NCBI RefSeq assembly: GCF_000367345.1
Contig: NZ_BARE01000001.1
Coordinates: 124,001-188,000 of the forward strand
DNA length: 64,000 nt
Reading direction: 5' to 3'
Origin: Sphingobium xenophagum NBRC 107872
GTDB taxonomy: Bacteria > Pseudomonadota > Alphaproteobacteria > Sphingomonadales > Sphingomonadaceae
Shown here piece after piece: positions 27,217-38,309 of the stretch; position 1 is the stretch's first letter, and each line of letters opens with the position of its first letter. Below the pieces are notes generated by a model, which ran no database searches, had not been told where the DNA came from, and worked only from the letters and a program-made list of their open reading frames with translations. The position numbers were made by a program, and so were the translations under genes.

Positions 27217-28383
27217 TCAAGCAGGAACCCCCGCCAGGTTGAGCGACGTCGGCGTCGGCCCGACCCGCACCGCATCATTGACGATCGGCGCATGGCCGAT
27301 GCTTTCCAGCAGGTCCGCCATGTCCCGCGCCGCATTGGGACGGCCACAGCCGCGCGCGCGCTTTGCGGCATTTTGCAAAGCGCCCGGCTCCATCGCCATC
27401 TTCTGCATCTGCTTGGCCAGTTCCACTGCGGTAAAGCGCGCCTGCGGAATGGTGCGCGCACCGCCTGCCTCGGTCATTTCACGGGCATTGGCGGTCTGGT
27501 GATCGTCCATCGCGCTTGGCAACGGCACCAGTATCGCAGGCCGCCCGGCGCAGGTCAGTTCCGCCAGCGTCGACGCGCCAGCACGCGCGATCACCAGATG
27601 CGACCAGCCCAATTTCTCCGGCACATCGTTGAAATAGGTGGCAAGGTCGGCGGGAATCTCCATCTCCGCATAGGTTTTGCGTACCCGCTCAATATCCTCG
27701 GCCCGGCATTGCTGCGTCACCTGCAAGCGGCGGCGCAGCGCGACCGGCAGCATCGACAGCCCTTCCGGCACGACGCTCGACAGAATCGACGCGCCCTGGC
27801 TACCGCCGATCACCAGCACCCGGAACACGCTCTCTTCGGTCAGCGCCGGGAAATCCTCCTCGCGCAACTGCTTCACTTCCTCGCGCACCGGATTGCCGAT
27901 CAAATGCACCTTGGCGGCATATTTTTCCTTCAGCCGCTCGACCCCCGGATAGGCGGTCGCAATCGCATCGACACGACCCGCCACCAGCCGGTTGACGCGA
28001 CCAAGCACCGCATTCTGTTCATGCACGGCGGTCGGCACGCCATCGGCCAGCGCGGCGAGCAGAGCCGGCATCGCCGGATAGCCACCAAAGCCGACGACGG
28101 CGGTGGGGCGGAACGTCTCATTGAGCCGCCGCGCCATCGCCCGGCCTGCCAGTATCGCCTTCAATGCGCCCGGCCAGCTTTTGGGATTCTTGGTCATGCG
28201 CCCGGCAGGCAACACATGAACCTGCGCCTTGTCGAAAATGCCGGGGATCTTCGCCCCCCGCTCATCGGTGACCAGCGCGACATGATGGCCGCGCGCCATC
28301 AGTTCCTCGGCCACGGCATGCGCTGGAATCATATGACCGCCCGTCCCGCCGGCAGCGAGGACGAAGTGACGGGAAATGCTCAT
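27217..28383 (-). CDS. murG: UDP-GlcNAc:undecaprenyl-PP-MurNAc-pentapeptide GlcNAc transferase
   Basis: 388 aa GT28 glycosyltransferase. Glycine-rich loops AAGGTGGH (10-17), GFGGYPAMPALLAA and IGGSQGA are present, as are HEQNAVLGRVNR and RAGASTLAEL. It makes lipid II from lipid I at the inner face of the membrane. The ATG at 28383 overlaps the ftsW stop as ATGA; the upstream extension of the frame lies inside ftsW. Confidence 0.96.
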   Translation of the reverse strand: MSISRHFVLAAGGTGGHMIPAHAVAEELMARGHHVALVTDERGAKIPGIFDKAQVHVLPAGRMTKNPKSWPGALKAILAGRAMARRLNETFRPTAVVGFGGYPAMPALLAALADGVPTAVHEQNAVLGRVNRLVAGRVDAIATAYPGVERLKEKYAAKVHLIGNPVREEVKQLREEDFPALTEESVFRVLVIGGSQGASILSSVVPEGLSMLPVALRRRLQVTQQCRAEDIERVRKTYAEMEIPADLATYFNDVPEKLGWSHLVIARAGASTLAELTCAGRPAILVPLPSAMDDHQTANAREMTEAGGARTIPQARFTAVELAKQMQKMAMEPGALQNAAKRARGCGRPNAARDMADLLESIGHAPIVNDAVRVGPTPTSLNLAGVPA

Positions 28384-29582
28384 CGACCACTCCATTTGAC
28401 GACCGTATGCCGACCCATGAAGGGGTTGCGTCGCGTGAAGGCGAGCAACAGGCCGACGCCGATGCAAAGCGCCAGCATAGAGGAGCCGCCATAGCTGATA
28501 AAGGGCAGCGTCATCCCCTTTGACGGAAATATCTGCGCATTGACGCCCATATTGATGATCGCCTGCAATCCGAACTGCGTCGTCAGCCCCGCCGCCGCCA
28601 AAATGGTGAAACTATCCTCCTCGTCCAGCAGGCGCAGCAGCACCCGCACGACGACGGCCAGATAGACCAGAGCGATGGCGATACAGGCCAGCAGCCCGAA
28701 CTCTTCCCCGATCACCGAAAAGATATAGTCGGTATGCGCTTCGGGCAGGCGGAACTTGTGCTGCCCGCCGCCCGGTCCCACGCCGGTAAAGCCGCCATGG
28801 GTGATGGTGCGGAAGGCCAGGTCCGTCTGATCCGGCCCGGCGCTATGATCGACGCCGATCCCCAGAAAGTCATTGATCCGCTGGCGGCCATTTTCATAGA
28901 ACATGTAGACCGCGACCAGCCCAGCCAGCCCCATGCCGCCCAGCGCCGCTATCCAGCGCATCGGCAGGCCCGACAGCAGCAGCAGGCAGCCCCAGCAAGC
29001 CAGGAAAATGACGGTCTGGCCAAAATCGGGCTGACGCATCAGGATCGCCGCGATCAGCAACGTCATCGCGCCGGTCAGCGGGATCACCGGCAATGTCGCA
29101 TCCTTGCCGCGCAGCGACAGCAGCCAGGCCAGCGTCACGACATAGACGGGTTTCAGAAACTCCGACGGCTGAAAGCGAAATCCAGGCAGGTCGATCCAGC
29201 GCTTCGCCCCGTTCACCGTGCTGCCCAGCAACGGCACGAACAACAGCATGATAAAGAAAAAGACGCACAGAAAGGTCGCCAGCCGCCGCGCCTGCGGTCG
29301 GGGCAGCATGGATATGACCAGCATGATCGGCAGGCCGATGCCGACCCACACAAGCTGGCGGTACAAATAGTTGAGCGGGTTGACCGCAACCTGCGCGGTC
29401 GACCGGTCGATCGCCGCCACCGGCGATGCCGCCGCGACCGCCACCAGACCGATCGCCATCAGCGCGACGATCAGCGACAGAAGGACGCGGTCGATTTCCC
29501 AGAACCAGATGGCGAGCGCGGTGCGTTCGCGCGGCACGGTGCGGGTGCGAAACCCCTTCACCAGTTCGCCTGCCCTAGACAT
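28380..29582 (-). CDS. ftsW: Septal peptidoglycan glycosyltransferase FtsW
   Basis: 400 aa SEDS-family polytopic protein with about ten membrane segments. GAKRWIDLPGFRFQPSEF contains the conserved catalytic-loop region; HTDYIFSVIGEEFG and LPFISYGGSSMLA are SEDS signatures. With FtsI it polymerises septal glycan strands. It lies 38 bp after murD and overlaps murG. Confidence 0.96.
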   Translation of the reverse strand: MSRAGELVKGFRTRTVPRERTALAIWFWEIDRVLLSLIVALMAIGLVAVAAASPVAAIDRSTAQVAVNPLNYLYRQLVWVGIGLPIMLVISMLPRPQARRLATFLCVFFFIMLLFVPLLGSTVNGAKRWIDLPGFRFQPSEFLKPVYVVTLAWLLSLRGKDATLPVIPLTGAMTLLIAAILMRQPDFGQTVIFLACWGCLLLLSGLPMRWIAALGGMGLAGLVAVYMFYENGRQRINDFLGIGVDHSAGPDQTDLAFRTITHGGFTGVGPGGGQHKFRLPEAHTDYIFSVIGEEFGLLACIAIALVYLAVVVRVLLRLLDEEDSFTILAAAGLTTQFGLQAIINMGVNAQIFPSKGMTLPFISYGGSSMLALCIGVGLLLAFTRRNPFMGRHTVVKWSGR

Positions 29583-29620
29583 GTGCCCCGTCCCTTCCCT
29601 GTTCGGCCCGTGCCATCACC

Positions 29621-30958
29621 CTATTCCAGCGCCCCGACCGCCGCGACAAAAGCATCGCCGCGCGCCTCGAAATCGCGAAACTGGTCGAAACTGGCGCAGG
29701 CGGGCGACAGCAGCACCACGTCGCCGGGCTGCGCGATCCGCGCGGCACGGCGCACCGCGGCGCTTAGCATCTCGCTATCGTCCACCGCCATAGACCCGCG
29801 CAGCAGGTCAGCGAACATATGCCCCGCCTCACCGATGGTATAAGCATGGGCGACATTGCCGAAATGCGGCACGCACTCGTCCAGATTATCCGACTTGGCC
29901 ACCCCGCCCAATATCCAGTGGATACGCGGCCGTCCATCGACCGGCGGCCATGCGGCGAGCGCAGGCGCGGTCGAAGCCGCATTGGTCGCCTTGCTGTCAT
30001 TGACGTAGAGAACGCCGTTGCGCGTGCCGACCGCCTGCATCCGGTGCGGGAGGCTGGCGTAGCTGATCAGCGCATTGGCGATGGTCGCCTCATCAATGCC
30101 CAGCGCTTTGGCCACAGCAATTGCGACAGCGGCGTTTTGCGCATTATGCGGGCCTTGCAGGGCTGGCCACGTCAGTTGGGCGACGGGATCAATGTCGCTC
30201 GACCCAACCGCTTTCACGTCGTCCCCACGCCCGCTTTCGCGGGAATGACGGAGGTTTTGAGCAATCGCCCGGCTCGGTTCATCTTCCGTCGCGATCACCG
30301 CGACATGATCCGCCGACTGCATCGCAAACAGCCGCGCCTTGCTCGCCACATAGCCCTCAAACCCGTCATAGCGATCGAGATGATCAGGCGTGATGTTGAG
30401 CAGCACCGCCACATCGCAGTCCAGGCTATGCGTCAGGTCGATCTGGTAACTCGACAGTTCCAGCACATAGACGCCCGGCCCCTTCAGGTTCGGCTCCAGC
30501 GGCGGTTGGCCCAGGATCGGCAGGCCGATATTGCCGCCCATCACCGTCGGATAACCGGCCTGCGCGATGATATGGTGGATCAGCGCCGTGGTGGTCGACT
30601 TGCCGTTGGTGCCGGTGATGCCGACCACCTTGTGCGGCGGCAGCGTCGGGCGGGCAAGCGCGAACAGTTCGATGTCACCGATGATCGGCACGCCAGCCAG
30701 CTTCGCGCGCATGGTAATGGGATGGCGATTGAGCGGCACGCCCGGCGACACGACGATGCCATCAAAGCCGCTAAGGTCGATCTCCATCGGATCACCCAGT
30801 TCCGCCTTGCCCGCGACCGCCGCACGCGCTTCCTCGCGCCCGTCCCACGCCACGACCCGCGCGCCGCTGGCCGACAGGCAATTGACGGTGGCCAGGCCAG
30901 ACCGCGCCAGCCCCAGCACCGCATAGGTCTTGCCAGCAAAGGCGTCCGAAACGATCAT
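29621..30958 (-). CDS. murD: UDP-N-acetylmuramoylalanine--D-glutamate ligase
   Basis: 445 aa Mur ligase. The ATP loop is [14 protein letters not shown]; later [11 protein letters not shown] and [11 protein letters not shown] are MurD landmarks. It adds D-glutamate to UDP-MurNAc-L-Ala. A short stretch reading [12 protein letters not shown] is encoded by a half palindromic repeat (30218-30251) that stays in frame between the central and C-terminal parts. The start overlaps the mraY stop as ATGA. Confidence 0.95.
   Translation of the reverse strand: MIVSDAFAGKTYAVLGLARSGLATVNCLSASGARVVAWDGREEARAAVAGKAELGDPMEIDLSGFDGIVVSPGVPLNRHPITMRAKLAGVPIIGDIELFALARPTLPPHKVVGITGTNGKSTTTALIHHIIAQAGYPTVMGGNIGLPILGQPPLEPNLKGPGVYVLELSSYQIDLTHSLDCDVAVLLNITPDHLDRYDGFEGYVASKARLFAMQSADHVAVIATEDEPSRAIAQNLRHSRESGRGDDVKAVGSSDIDPVAQLTWPALQGPHNAQNAAVAIAVAKALGIDEATIANALISYASLPHRMQAVGTRNGVLYVNDSKATNAASTAPALAAWPPVDGRPRIHWILGGVAKSDNLDECVPHFGNVAHAYTIGEAGHMFADLLRGSMAVDDSEMLSAAVRRAARIAQPGDVVLLSPACASFDQFRDFEARGDAFVAAVGALE
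30218..30251. repeat. In-frame half palindromic repeat (type B) inside murD
   Basis: Read on the minus strand it is CCGTCATTCCCGCGAAAGCG followed by GGCGTGGGGACGAC, the same arm as in the intergenic type B copies. It encodes an inserted [13 protein letters not shown] segment in MurD without a frame change. Confidence 0.75.
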
Positions 30959-32028
30959 CGCAGCTTCAACGTCGCAAGGCCGGCCAGCGCTAGGATGAAG
31001 GCGATGATCCAGAAACGGATCACCACGGTCGGCTCGGCCCAGCCCAGTTGCTCGAAATGATGATGGATCGGCGCCATCTTGAACACCCGCTTGCCGGTGC
31101 GCTTGTAGAAGAACACCTGGATGATGACGCTCATCGCTTCCACCACGAACAGCCCGCCAATGATGCCCAGCACGATTTCATGATGCGCAGTCACCGCGAT
31201 CACGCCGATCGTCCCGCCCAGCGCAAGGCTGCCGGTATCGCCCATGAATACAGCCGCTGGCGGCGCGTTGAACCACAGAAAGGCCAGCCCCGCGCCAATG
31301 ATCGCCCCGCAAAGGATCGTCAGATTGCCCGCGCCCGGCACATGCGGGATGCCCAGATATTCGGCAAAATCCGCGCGCCCCACCAGATAGACGATCAGCA
31401 TGAAGGCCAGGCAGGCGATGATCACCGGCATGGTCGCGAGGCCGTCAAGCCCGTCGGTCAGGTTCACCGCATTGCCGAACGCCACGATCACGAAGGCTGC
31501 AAACAGGAAATAGAACGGCCCCAGTTCGATCGCCGGGCCATTGTAGAAAGGCACGTAAAGCGCGGTATTGCCGTGCTGCGACACGATCAGCCAGGCGGCA
31601 AAGCCAGCGATCAGAAATTCGAACAACAACCGCGCCTTGCCCGACAGCCCCTTGTGGCTGGCCTTGGTCACCTTGTCATAATCGTCCAGAAAACCGATCG
31701 CGCCGAAACCCAGCGTCACGAACAGACAGGCCCAGACATAGATGGAACTCAGGTCCATCCACAACAGGACCGACGCCACCATGGAGGTCAGGATCATCAG
31801 CCCGCCCATCGTCGGCGTGCCGCGCTTGGCCAGATGGGTCTGCGGCCCGTCGGTGCGGATCGGCTGCCCCTTGCCCTGCCGCACGCGCAGCCAGCCAATG
31901 AATTTGGGGCCGATCAGCAGGCCGATGAACAGCGCGGTAAAGATCGCCGCGCCCGCGCGGAAACTCAGGTAACGGATCAGGTTGAACCCACCCGCAAAAT
32001 CCATGGTCTGGGCAAGCCAGTAGAGCAT
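30955..32028 (-). CDS. mraY: Phospho-N-acetylmuramoyl-pentapeptide transferase
   Basis: 357 aa polytopic membrane enzyme with about ten helices. [27 protein letters not shown] with its Asp pair, [13 protein letters not shown] and [13 protein letters not shown] are MraY signatures. It links UDP-MurNAc-pentapeptide to undecaprenyl phosphate, giving lipid I. The start shares a base with the murF stop (TAATG) and the stop overlaps murD. Confidence 0.97.
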   Translation of the reverse strand: MLYWLAQTMDFAGGFNLIRYLSFRAGAAIFTALFIGLLIGPKFIGWLRVRQGKGQPIRTDGPQTHLAKRGTPTMGGLMILTSMVASVLLWMDLSSIYVWACLFVTLGFGAIGFLDDYDKVTKASHKGLSGKARLLFEFLIAGFAAWLIVSQHGNTALYVPFYNGPAIELGPFYFLFAAFVIVAFGNAVNLTDGLDGLATMPVIIACLAFMLIVYLVGRADFAEYLGIPHVPGAGNLTILCGAIIGAGLAFLWFNAPPAAVFMGDTGSLALGGTIGVIAVTAHHEIVLGIIGGLFVVEAMSVIIQVFFYKRTGKRVFKMAPIHHHFEQLGWAEPTVVIRFWIIAFILALAGLATLKLR

Positions 32029-33419
32029 TAGTTGGTCTCTCCGTCGCGGGCGGGTTCGCCAAGCGCCGCGACAAGGCGGGACAGCCCGATGCCGTTGGAG
32101 CCCTTGACGAGGACAGCATCGCCCGCGCGTATCTCGGTGGTCAAAAGGGTGGTGGCGCTGGCCGTGTCGGGAACGTGCACATAGGCGATGCTGCCGTCCA
32201 GCGCATCGGCCAGCGGCGCCATTTCCGCGCCGACCAGGATGGCATAGTCGACCTGCCCCGCCTCCAGCGGCCCGGCCAGATCGGCGTGCAACTCAGCGCT
32301 GCGCGCGCCCAGTTCGCGCATCCCGCCCAGCACGGCAATGCGACGGTCTGCCTGCTCGCGCCCCAATTGCTTGAGCGTTGCGGCCATGGACAGCGGGTTG
32401 GCGTTATAGCTTTCGTCGATCAGCAGCGCCTCTCCGCCCGCAACCGGCACTATGCGCCGCTCGCCGCGGCCCGGCAGGCCCGGCATTTCCGCGAGCGCCA
32501 GCCCGGCCGCCGCCAGATCACCGCCAACAGCCGACACCGCCGCCAACACCGCCAGCGCATTGGACACCCAATGATCGCCCGGCGCTGCGACAGTGAAGCA
32601 GAGTTCCGCGTCAGGCAGCTTCGCCGTCACCAGCGTCCCGCCGCCCGGCGCCGCTACGGCCTCGCGCGCATGAACGTCCGCGTCGGCGCTCATGCCAAAG
32701 GTCAGGATATTGGCGGCGTGCCGTTCCGCCCTGTTGTAGAGCAGCGCCACATGCGGACTGTCATAGGGGATGATCGCGGTGCCGCCCGGCTCCAATCCTT
32801 CGAAAATCTCCGCCTTGGCCTCGGCAATCTTCGCCTCAGTGCCGAAATATTCGATATGGGCGGGCGCAATGGCGGTGACGATCGCGACATGGGGGCGCAC
32901 CTGCCGGGTCAGCGCCGCCAGTTCGCCCGCATGGTTCATCCCCATTTCGAACACGCCAAAGGCGGTATCGCGCGGCATCCGCGCCAGACTCAGCGGCACG
33001 CCGACATGATTGTTATAGCTCTTGACGGAGCGGTGCACCTGCCCCGGATGGGCGCGATCCAGCGCCTGAAACAGCGCTTCCTTCGTGCCGGTCTTGCCAA
33101 CCGACCCGGTGACGCCGATCACCTTGCCGCCCATCCGCTTGCGCGATGCCCGGCCCAATGCTTCGAGCGCTGCGGCACTGTCCTTCACCAATATGTGCGG
33201 GTGATCGACCGCTTCGCTGACGATCGCCCCTGCCGCACCTTGGGCAAAGGCCTTGCCGATGAATTTGTGCCCGTCGGTCGCCTCGCCCTTCATCGCGACG
33301 AACAGGTCGCCGCCGGTCACTTCGCGGCTGTCGAACGCGACGCCTGAAACGGCAAACGGCGCCGACGCGGCGCCGCCCGTTGCCTCGGCGATCTCGGCAG
33401 AGGTCCACAGGTCCGCCAT
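32028..33419 (-). CDS. murF: UDP-N-acetylmuramoyl-tripeptide--D-alanyl-D-alanine ligase
   Basis: 463 aa Mur ligase. The ATP loop is [32 protein letters not shown] and [15 protein letters not shown] are MurF-specific. It adds D-Ala-D-Ala made by Ddl. The ATG at 33419 gives [16 protein letters not shown]; a longer frame to 33464 would read into the upstream palindromic repeat. Confidence 0.96.
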   Translation of the reverse strand: MADLWTSAEIAEATGGAASAPFAVSGVAFDSREVTGGDLFVAMKGEATDGHKFIGKAFAQGAAGAIVSEAVDHPHILVKDSAAALEALGRASRKRMGGKVIGVTGSVGKTGTKEALFQALDRAHPGQVHRSVKSYNNHVGVPLSLARMPRDTAFGVFEMGMNHAGELAALTRQVRPHVAIVTAIAPAHIEYFGTEAKIAEAKAEIFEGLEPGGTAIIPYDSPHVALLYNRAERHAANILTFGMSADADVHAREAVAAPGGGTLVTAKLPDAELCFTVAAPGDHWVSNALAVLAAVSAVGGDLAAAGLALAEMPGLPGRGERRIVPVAGGEALLIDESYNANPLSMAATLKQLGREQADRRIAVLGGMRELGARSAELHADLAGPLEAGQVDYAILVGAEMAPLADALDGSIAYVHVPDTASATTLLTTEIRAGDAVLVKGSNGIGLSRLVAALGEPARDGETN

Positions 33420-33432
33420 CAATCGCCCCCAC

Positions 33433-33529
33433 CGTTCGGGCTGAGCGAAGTCGAAGCCCTCCACTGAGCGGAGCGAAGTCGCCTCCCTATCGGTCGGCCG
33501 AGCCCTTCGACTTCGCTCAGGGCGAGCGG
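33433..33529. repeat. Intergenic palindromic repeat (type A)
   Basis: Arms at 33433-33459 (CGTTCGGGCTGAGCGAAGTC and on) and 33502-33529 (CTTCGACTTCGCTCAGGGCG and on) are inverted copies. It fills the murE-murF gap. Confidence 0.8.
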
Positions 33530-33543
33530 AATTGAGAACCGCA

Positions 33544-34989
33544 TCAACCCGCGCACTCCCGCGCCACGGTCACATCGTCGAAAGGCAGCACCCGGTCGCC
33601 GATAATCTGGCCCTGCTCATGCCCCTTGCCCGCCAGCAGCACGATGTCATCCGCGCCCGCCTGCGCAATCGCCGCCGCAATCGCCGCGCGCCGCCCGCCA
33701 ATTTCCTCTGCGCCAGTAGCACCCGCCATCACGGCGGCACGGATCGCGGATGGCTCCTCCGACCGTGGATTATCGTCCGTCACGATCACATGATCGGCCA
33801 GCTGTGCCGCCACCTGCCCCATCAAGGGCCGCTTGCCCGCATCGCGATCCCCGCCCGCGCCGAACAGCACGATCAGCTTGCCCTTGGTATGCGGCCGCAG
33901 CGCCTCGATCGCGGCGCGCAGGCCGTCGGGCGTATGGGCATAATCGACATAGACCGGGGCGCCCGCCTTGCTGATGACCGCGCGCTCCAGCCGCCCGCGC
34001 ACCGGCTGAACCCGGCCCAGCAACTCCAGCACCTTCGCCACGTCCCCGCCAGTCGCAATCACCAGGCCCGCCGCCGTCAGCGCATTGGCCGCCTGATAGG
34101 CACCGATCAGCGGCAGATTGACCTTATATGTCTTGCCGTCCGCCTCAATGCCCAGCGTCTGTCCCAATTGCGTCGGCGTGCGCGTGACGAGCCGCAGCGC
34201 TTCGCCTTTCTCGCCAACGCTCAACAGGCGCAGGCCGCGCGCGGCCACCCGCGCAATCACCTTGTCCGACCAGGCATCGTCCGCCCACACCACCGCCGCG
34301 CCATCCGACGCCACGACTTCATCGAACAACCGCATCTTCGCGTCGAAATAGCTGTCCATGTCGCCATGATAGTCGAGATGGTCGCGCGACAGGTTGGTGA
34401 AGCCGCCCGCTAGCACCGGCAGCCCTTCGGTACGATATTGCGCCAGCCCGTGGCTCGACGCCTCGAACGCGGCATGGGTAACGCCTTCGCGGCGCAGGCC
34501 CGACATGTTCGACAGGAAAGTGACGATGTCCGGCGTGGTCAGCCCCGTCGACACCTGATCCACCGATGTCGTGACGCCCAGCGTGCCGATCGACGCGGCA
34601 TGATGGCCCATCATCCGCCACAATTGCCGGGTCAGTTCGACCGTGCTGGTCTTGCCGTTCGTGCCGGTGACGGCAACCGTCACATCGGGAAAGGGCGCGA
34701 AATAGCGTGCGGCAAGCTGCGCGAACAGGCGGCGCGGATTGGCGTGCGCGATATGGATCGCGCCTTCGACCCTGGCTTCTGGCCGCGCGACGACCGCGAT
34801 CGCCCCCGCCTTCACCGCGTCGGCAATATAATCCTCGCCATTGACGCGCAGCCCCTGAAAGGCGCCGAACACCGTGCCGGGCGCAACCTTGCGATTGTCG
34901 ATGGCAAAGCCGGTGACATTGGCGTCCAGCACCGCTCCGGCGCTCACAGCCGCGTCCAGCCCGTCGATCAGCCCGGCAAGGCGCGTCAT
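33544..34989 (-). CDS. murE: UDP-N-acetylmuramoyl-tripeptide synthetase (diaminopimelate-adding)
   Basis: 481 aa Mur ligase. The ATP loop is VTGTNGKTSTVELTRQ; YFDAKMRLF, VDYAHTPDGL and TDDNPRSEEP are present. The DNPR motif is the mark of enzymes that add meso-diaminopimelate rather than lysine. The ATG at 34989 overlaps the ftsI stop as ATGA. Confidence 0.96.
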   Translation of the reverse strand: MTRLAGLIDGLDAAVSAGAVLDANVTGFAIDNRKVAPGTVFGAFQGLRVNGEDYIADAVKAGAIAVVARPEARVEGAIHIAHANPRRLFAQLAARYFAPFPDVTVAVTGTNGKTSTVELTRQLWRMMGHHAASIGTLGVTTSVDQVSTGLTTPDIVTFLSNMSGLRREGVTHAAFEASSHGLAQYRTEGLPVLAGGFTNLSRDHLDYHGDMDSYFDAKMRLFDEVVASDGAAVVWADDAWSDKVIARVAARGLRLLSVGEKGEALRLVTRTPTQLGQTLGIEADGKTYKVNLPLIGAYQAANALTAAGLVIATGGDVAKVLELLGRVQPVRGRLERAVISKAGAPVYVDYAHTPDGLRAAIEALRPHTKGKLIVLFGAGGDRDAGKRPLMGQVAAQLADHVIVTDDNPRSEEPSAIRAAVMAGATGAEEIGGRRAAIAAAIAQAGADDIVLLAGKGHEQGQIIGDRVLPFDDVTVARECAG

Positions 34990-36692
34990 TCGGCTTCCCC
35001 CTTGGGTTTCCACAGCAATGGCGTCAGGTCCGAAATATCGACGTCGCGGCGCTCGTCGGGCATCACGCCCAGCATCGGCCCGGTACGTTCGATCACCCGC
35101 TTGACCACCGGCGCAGCGGTCCAGGCGGCGGTGCGCAGGCCGATCGCGCTGGTCGCGCCATCCATCATGGTCAGGACGACATAGCGCGGATTATCCATCG
35201 GGAAAGCAGCAGCAAATGTCGTCACCAGCGAACTCTTATTATAGCGACCATCCTCAGGTTTCTCGGCGGAACCTGTCTTGCCGCCCACCCGGAACCCCGT
35301 GGCGTCGGCGCTACGCCCTGTACCCGCCGCAACGATCAATCGCAACAGCTGGCGCATCCGCGCGCTGGTGGCGGCGGAAAAGACGCGCTGCCCGACCGGC
35401 GCTTCGCCGGGCTTCAACTTGCGCAGCGTCGCGGGGCGATACATGCCGCCATTGACCAGCGCGGCATAGGCGCTGGCCAGATGCAGCGGCGTTACCGCAA
35501 TGCCATGGCCATAGGATACGGTCATGGTGGTGATCCGTCCCCAATTGCTCGGCCAGATCGTCCCGGCCCGCTCCTTCAGTTCGATCGGCGCGCGCTGGTC
35601 GAATTTGAGCGTGCGGAAAATCTGCTGCATCGGCGCAGCGCCCATTTCATCGGCAATCCGCGCGGTCGCGATGTTGGAGCTGTGGACCAGCGTTTCAGGC
35701 ACGTTGATCCAGCGTCCCAGCGAATGATCGTCCTTGATGCGGAACCCGCCGATGGAGATCGGCGCGGTCGCGTCATAACGCTTGCTCATCGACGTCACGA
35801 TGCCATGGTCCATGGCCGCCCCGATCGAGATCGGCTTGAAGGTCGATCCCAGTTCGTAACGGGCCTGCACCATCCGGTTGCACAGCGGTGACTCGCTGCA
35901 CGATTTGCCCGCATAATTTTGCAGCTTGTTGGGATCGAACACGGGGATGGAGGCCATGGCGATCACTTCGCCCGTATTGGCGTCCAATATGATGCCGCCC
36001 GCACCCTTGGCATGTTGCGCGACCATCTGGGCGTAAAGCTCGCTTTCCAGCGCGCCCTGCACCCGGCTGTCGATGGAAATGGCAAAGGGCTGGCCGCGCA
36101 GCGCCGCATCGGTCAGCCGATCGTTGAACGCAGCCTCCACGCCCATGCCCCCGACCCCGTCGGCATTGGGCGCAAAGCCCAGCACATGCGCGGCAAGCGT
36201 GCGCTGCGGGTAGAGCCGCTCCTTCTCGCGCGGGAATTCGATGCCGATTTCGCCCAGCGCATTCACCGCCGCCACCTGCTCAGGCAAGGCCCGGCGACGC
36301 AGATAGGCCCAGCCACGGCCGGTCAACTTCTTGTAAAAGACCGCCTCGGCCTCATCGGGAAAAATCTCGTGCAGCTTGCGCGCCAGTTCGGCCGGTTCGC
36401 CGATCAGCTTGGACGGGCGCACCGCCACCGAATAGGCGTCCATCGTCCGCGCCAGCGGTACGCCGTTGCGATCGACTATGTCGGCGCGGGCCGGCAGGAA
36501 CGCCGACAGGGCGTCGTCGCCCGTTCCGCTGTGCGCGAACACGCCGACCCACAGCAGCCGGCCAACCAGCACCATCGTCACCGCCATGAACAGGATCAGC
36601 AGCAGCATCAGCCGGTGATGTGCAATGGCGGTCAGGCTGACCCGTTGCCGCCCCGCCCGCGCCACACCCGGCTGAACGATGATCGTCGCCAT
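34986..36692 (-). CDS. ftsI: Septal transpeptidase, penicillin-binding protein FtsI
   Basis: 568 aa class B penicillin-binding protein. An N-terminal membrane anchor (about 28-48) precedes the pedestal domain and the transpeptidase domain with the three active-site motifs STFK (Ser283-Lys286), SSN (338-340) and KTG (472-474). It cross-links septal peptidoglycan with FtsW. It starts one base after the ftsL stop. Confidence 0.96.
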   Translation of the reverse strand: MATIIVQPGVARAGRQRVSLTAIAHHRLMLLLILFMAVTMVLVGRLLWVGVFAHSGTGDDALSAFLPARADIVDRNGVPLARTMDAYSVAVRPSKLIGEPAELARKLHEIFPDEAEAVFYKKLTGRGWAYLRRRALPEQVAAVNALGEIGIEFPREKERLYPQRTLAAHVLGFAPNADGVGGMGVEAAFNDRLTDAALRGQPFAISIDSRVQGALESELYAQMVAQHAKGAGGIILDANTGEVIAMASIPVFDPNKLQNYAGKSCSESPLCNRMVQARYELGSTFKPISIGAAMDHGIVTSMSKRYDATAPISIGGFRIKDDHSLGRWINVPETLVHSSNIATARIADEMGAAPMQQIFRTLKFDQRAPIELKERAGTIWPSNWGRITTMTVSYGHGIAVTPLHLASAYAALVNGGMYRPATLRKLKPGEAPVGQRVFSAATSARMRQLLRLIVAAGTGRSADATGFRVGGKTGSAEKPEDGRYNKSSLVTTFAAAFPMDNPRYVVLTMMDGATSAIGLRTAAWTAAPVVKRVIERTGPMLGVMPDERRDVDISDLTPLLWKPKGEAE

Positions 36693-36693
36693 A

Positions 36694-37344
36694 TCAGCGC
36701 GCTCCCTTCTTGCGCTCGCGCGCCGCCGTCGCGCTCAGTTCGCCCAGCGTATTGTCGTCCAGCAGCTTGGCGTCCAGCATCGCCATGCGCTCCGCCTTGC
36801 GCGCCACCGGATTGGGCCTCGACACATCGGCGTCGACCTTCGCCTGCACCGCAGGCGTGCGCGGCGCGGGCTTGGCCAGTTTCTCGACATTGTCGGCGGC
36901 GTGCGCCTCGCGAATCACGGCGATGTCGCTACGGATCTGGGTGGCGGCGGGGCTGGCGGGCGCCGCCTGCGGGGCGGATGGCAGGTCAGCGGGGGTTTCC
37001 ACCATCGCCACCATCACCGGCGGCGCGACATAGTCCGGCCCGTTGGGCTGCACCCCGTCCAGTTGCGCCAGCGCGCGTTCGCCCGCCAGATATTGGCCAG
37101 CGGTCGGCGTGCCGTACATGAAATCATGCTGGTTCCAGCTTTCCAGCTGCCGCATCGACGCGCGCGCGCTGAATTCCGTCTCCAGATAGCGAATATCCCC
37201 CTTCGCCCGCGCAATCTGCATCCGCACCTGCATCAATTCGTTGCGCTCGGTCGCGACCTTGAGCGATACCAGATAGGCGCCCAGCGCGCCCAGCGCGACC
37301 AGCAATACCCAGATCAGGCTCTGCAACCTTTTGACGGCGATCAT
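36694..37344 (-). CDS. ftsL: FtsL-like divisome protein with extended C-terminus
   Basis: 216 aa. One membrane helix (about 9-28) is followed by a leucine-zipper-like coiled coil (about 30-70, [20 protein letters not shown]), the FtsL layout. The remaining roughly 140 residues are Pro/Ala-rich and not part of classical FtsL, which is near 100 aa in many bacteria. Identity rests mainly on position between rsmH and ftsI and on topology, since FtsL sequences are poorly conserved. The start overlaps the rsmH stop as ATGA. Confidence 0.78.
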   Translation of the reverse strand: MIAVKRLQSLIWVLLVALGALGAYLVSLKVATERNELMQVRMQIARAKGDIRYLETEFSARASMRQLESWNQHDFMYGTPTAGQYLAGERALAQLDGVQPNGPDYVAPPVMVAMVETPADLPSAPQAAPASPAATQIRSDIAVIREAHAADNVEKLAKPAPRTPAVQAKVDADVSRPNPVARKAERMAMLDAKLLDDNTLGELSATAARERKKGAR

Positions 37345-38309
37345 GCGCGGGGACTCCCGGAGGACGAAACAGGGGCAGATGTACGCACGGCACTGCGCAG
37401 CGTGGCTGATCGGGCGCGGGGGTTGCGCGCCAGTTCAGCATCACCCGCGCGCACCGCCTTGGCGGGCTTGGCAAAGGTCGGCGCATCGGCGGCACGCTTT
37501 TCGGGCATGTGCCGCGACCAGCCGCCTTCCCCGCCGCTGCGGTTGCGCAGGAACTGCTTGACGATGCGGTCCTCCAGGCTGTGGAAGCTGACGATGGCCA
37601 GACGCCCGCCTTCCTCCAGCAGCGCCTCGGCCGCCTCCAGCGCGCGCTCCAGCTCCTCCAGTTCGCGGTTCACATGGATGCGGATCGCCTGAAAGGCGCG
37701 GGTTGCAGGGTCTTTCTTGTCATGCGGCTTGTGGCCCAGAGCGCGGCGGATGACATGGGCCAGCTGCCCGGTCCGCTCCAGCGGACGCGCCTCGACAATC
37801 GCGCGGGCGACGCGGCGCGAACGTGGCTCCTCGCCATAGCGGTAGAGGATGTTGGCGATCTCCTCTTCCGGCGCATTGTTCAGAAAATCGGCCGCGCTCA
37901 TCCCGTCCTGGCTCATGGTCATGAGCAGGGGGCCATCGGACTGGAAGGAAAAGCCACGGTCGGCCCGGTCCAGCTGCATCGAGGATACGCCAATGTCGAG
38001 CGTGATGCCCGACACCTTGTCGATCCCGCGTTCCGCCAGCAATTCCGCCATGCGCGAAAATTCGCCCGCGATCAGCGTGATGCCATGCGCATCAGCAACC
38101 GCCTGGCCTTCGCGGATCGCATCGGGGTCGCGATCCAGCGCATAGACCGTCGCCCCTGCCTTCGCCATGGCGCGCGAATAGCCGCCCGCGCCGAACGTGC
38201 CATCCACATGAATCTCGCCAGGGGTGATGGCAAGAGCATGGAGCACTTCGTCGAGCAGCACGGGGATGTGCGGGGCGGTATCAGCGTCAGACAGGCTCAC
38301 TTGCCGCAC
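37341..38309 (-). CDS. rsmH: 16S rRNA (cytosine1402-N4)-methyltransferase
   Basis: 322 aa. [13 protein letters not shown] at the N-terminus, the SAM loop [27 protein letters not shown] and [13 protein letters not shown] are RsmH (MraW) signatures. It methylates C1402 of 16S rRNA. The 5' end overlaps mraZ by 13 bp, as expected for the second dcw gene. Confidence 0.96.
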   Translation of the reverse strand: MRQVSLSDADTAPHIPVLLDEVLHALAITPGEIHVDGTFGAGGYSRAMAKAGATVYALDRDPDAIREGQAVADAHGITLIAGEFSRMAELLAERGIDKVSGITLDIGVSSMQLDRADRGFSFQSDGPLLMTMSQDGMSAADFLNNAPEEEIANILYRYGEEPRSRRVARAIVEARPLERTGQLAHVIRRALGHKPHDKKDPATRAFQAIRIHVNRELEELERALEAAEALLEEGGRLAIVSFHSLEDRIVKQFLRNRSGGEGGWSRHMPEKRAADAPTFAKPAKAVRAGDAELARNPRARSATLRSAVRTSAPVSSSGSPRA

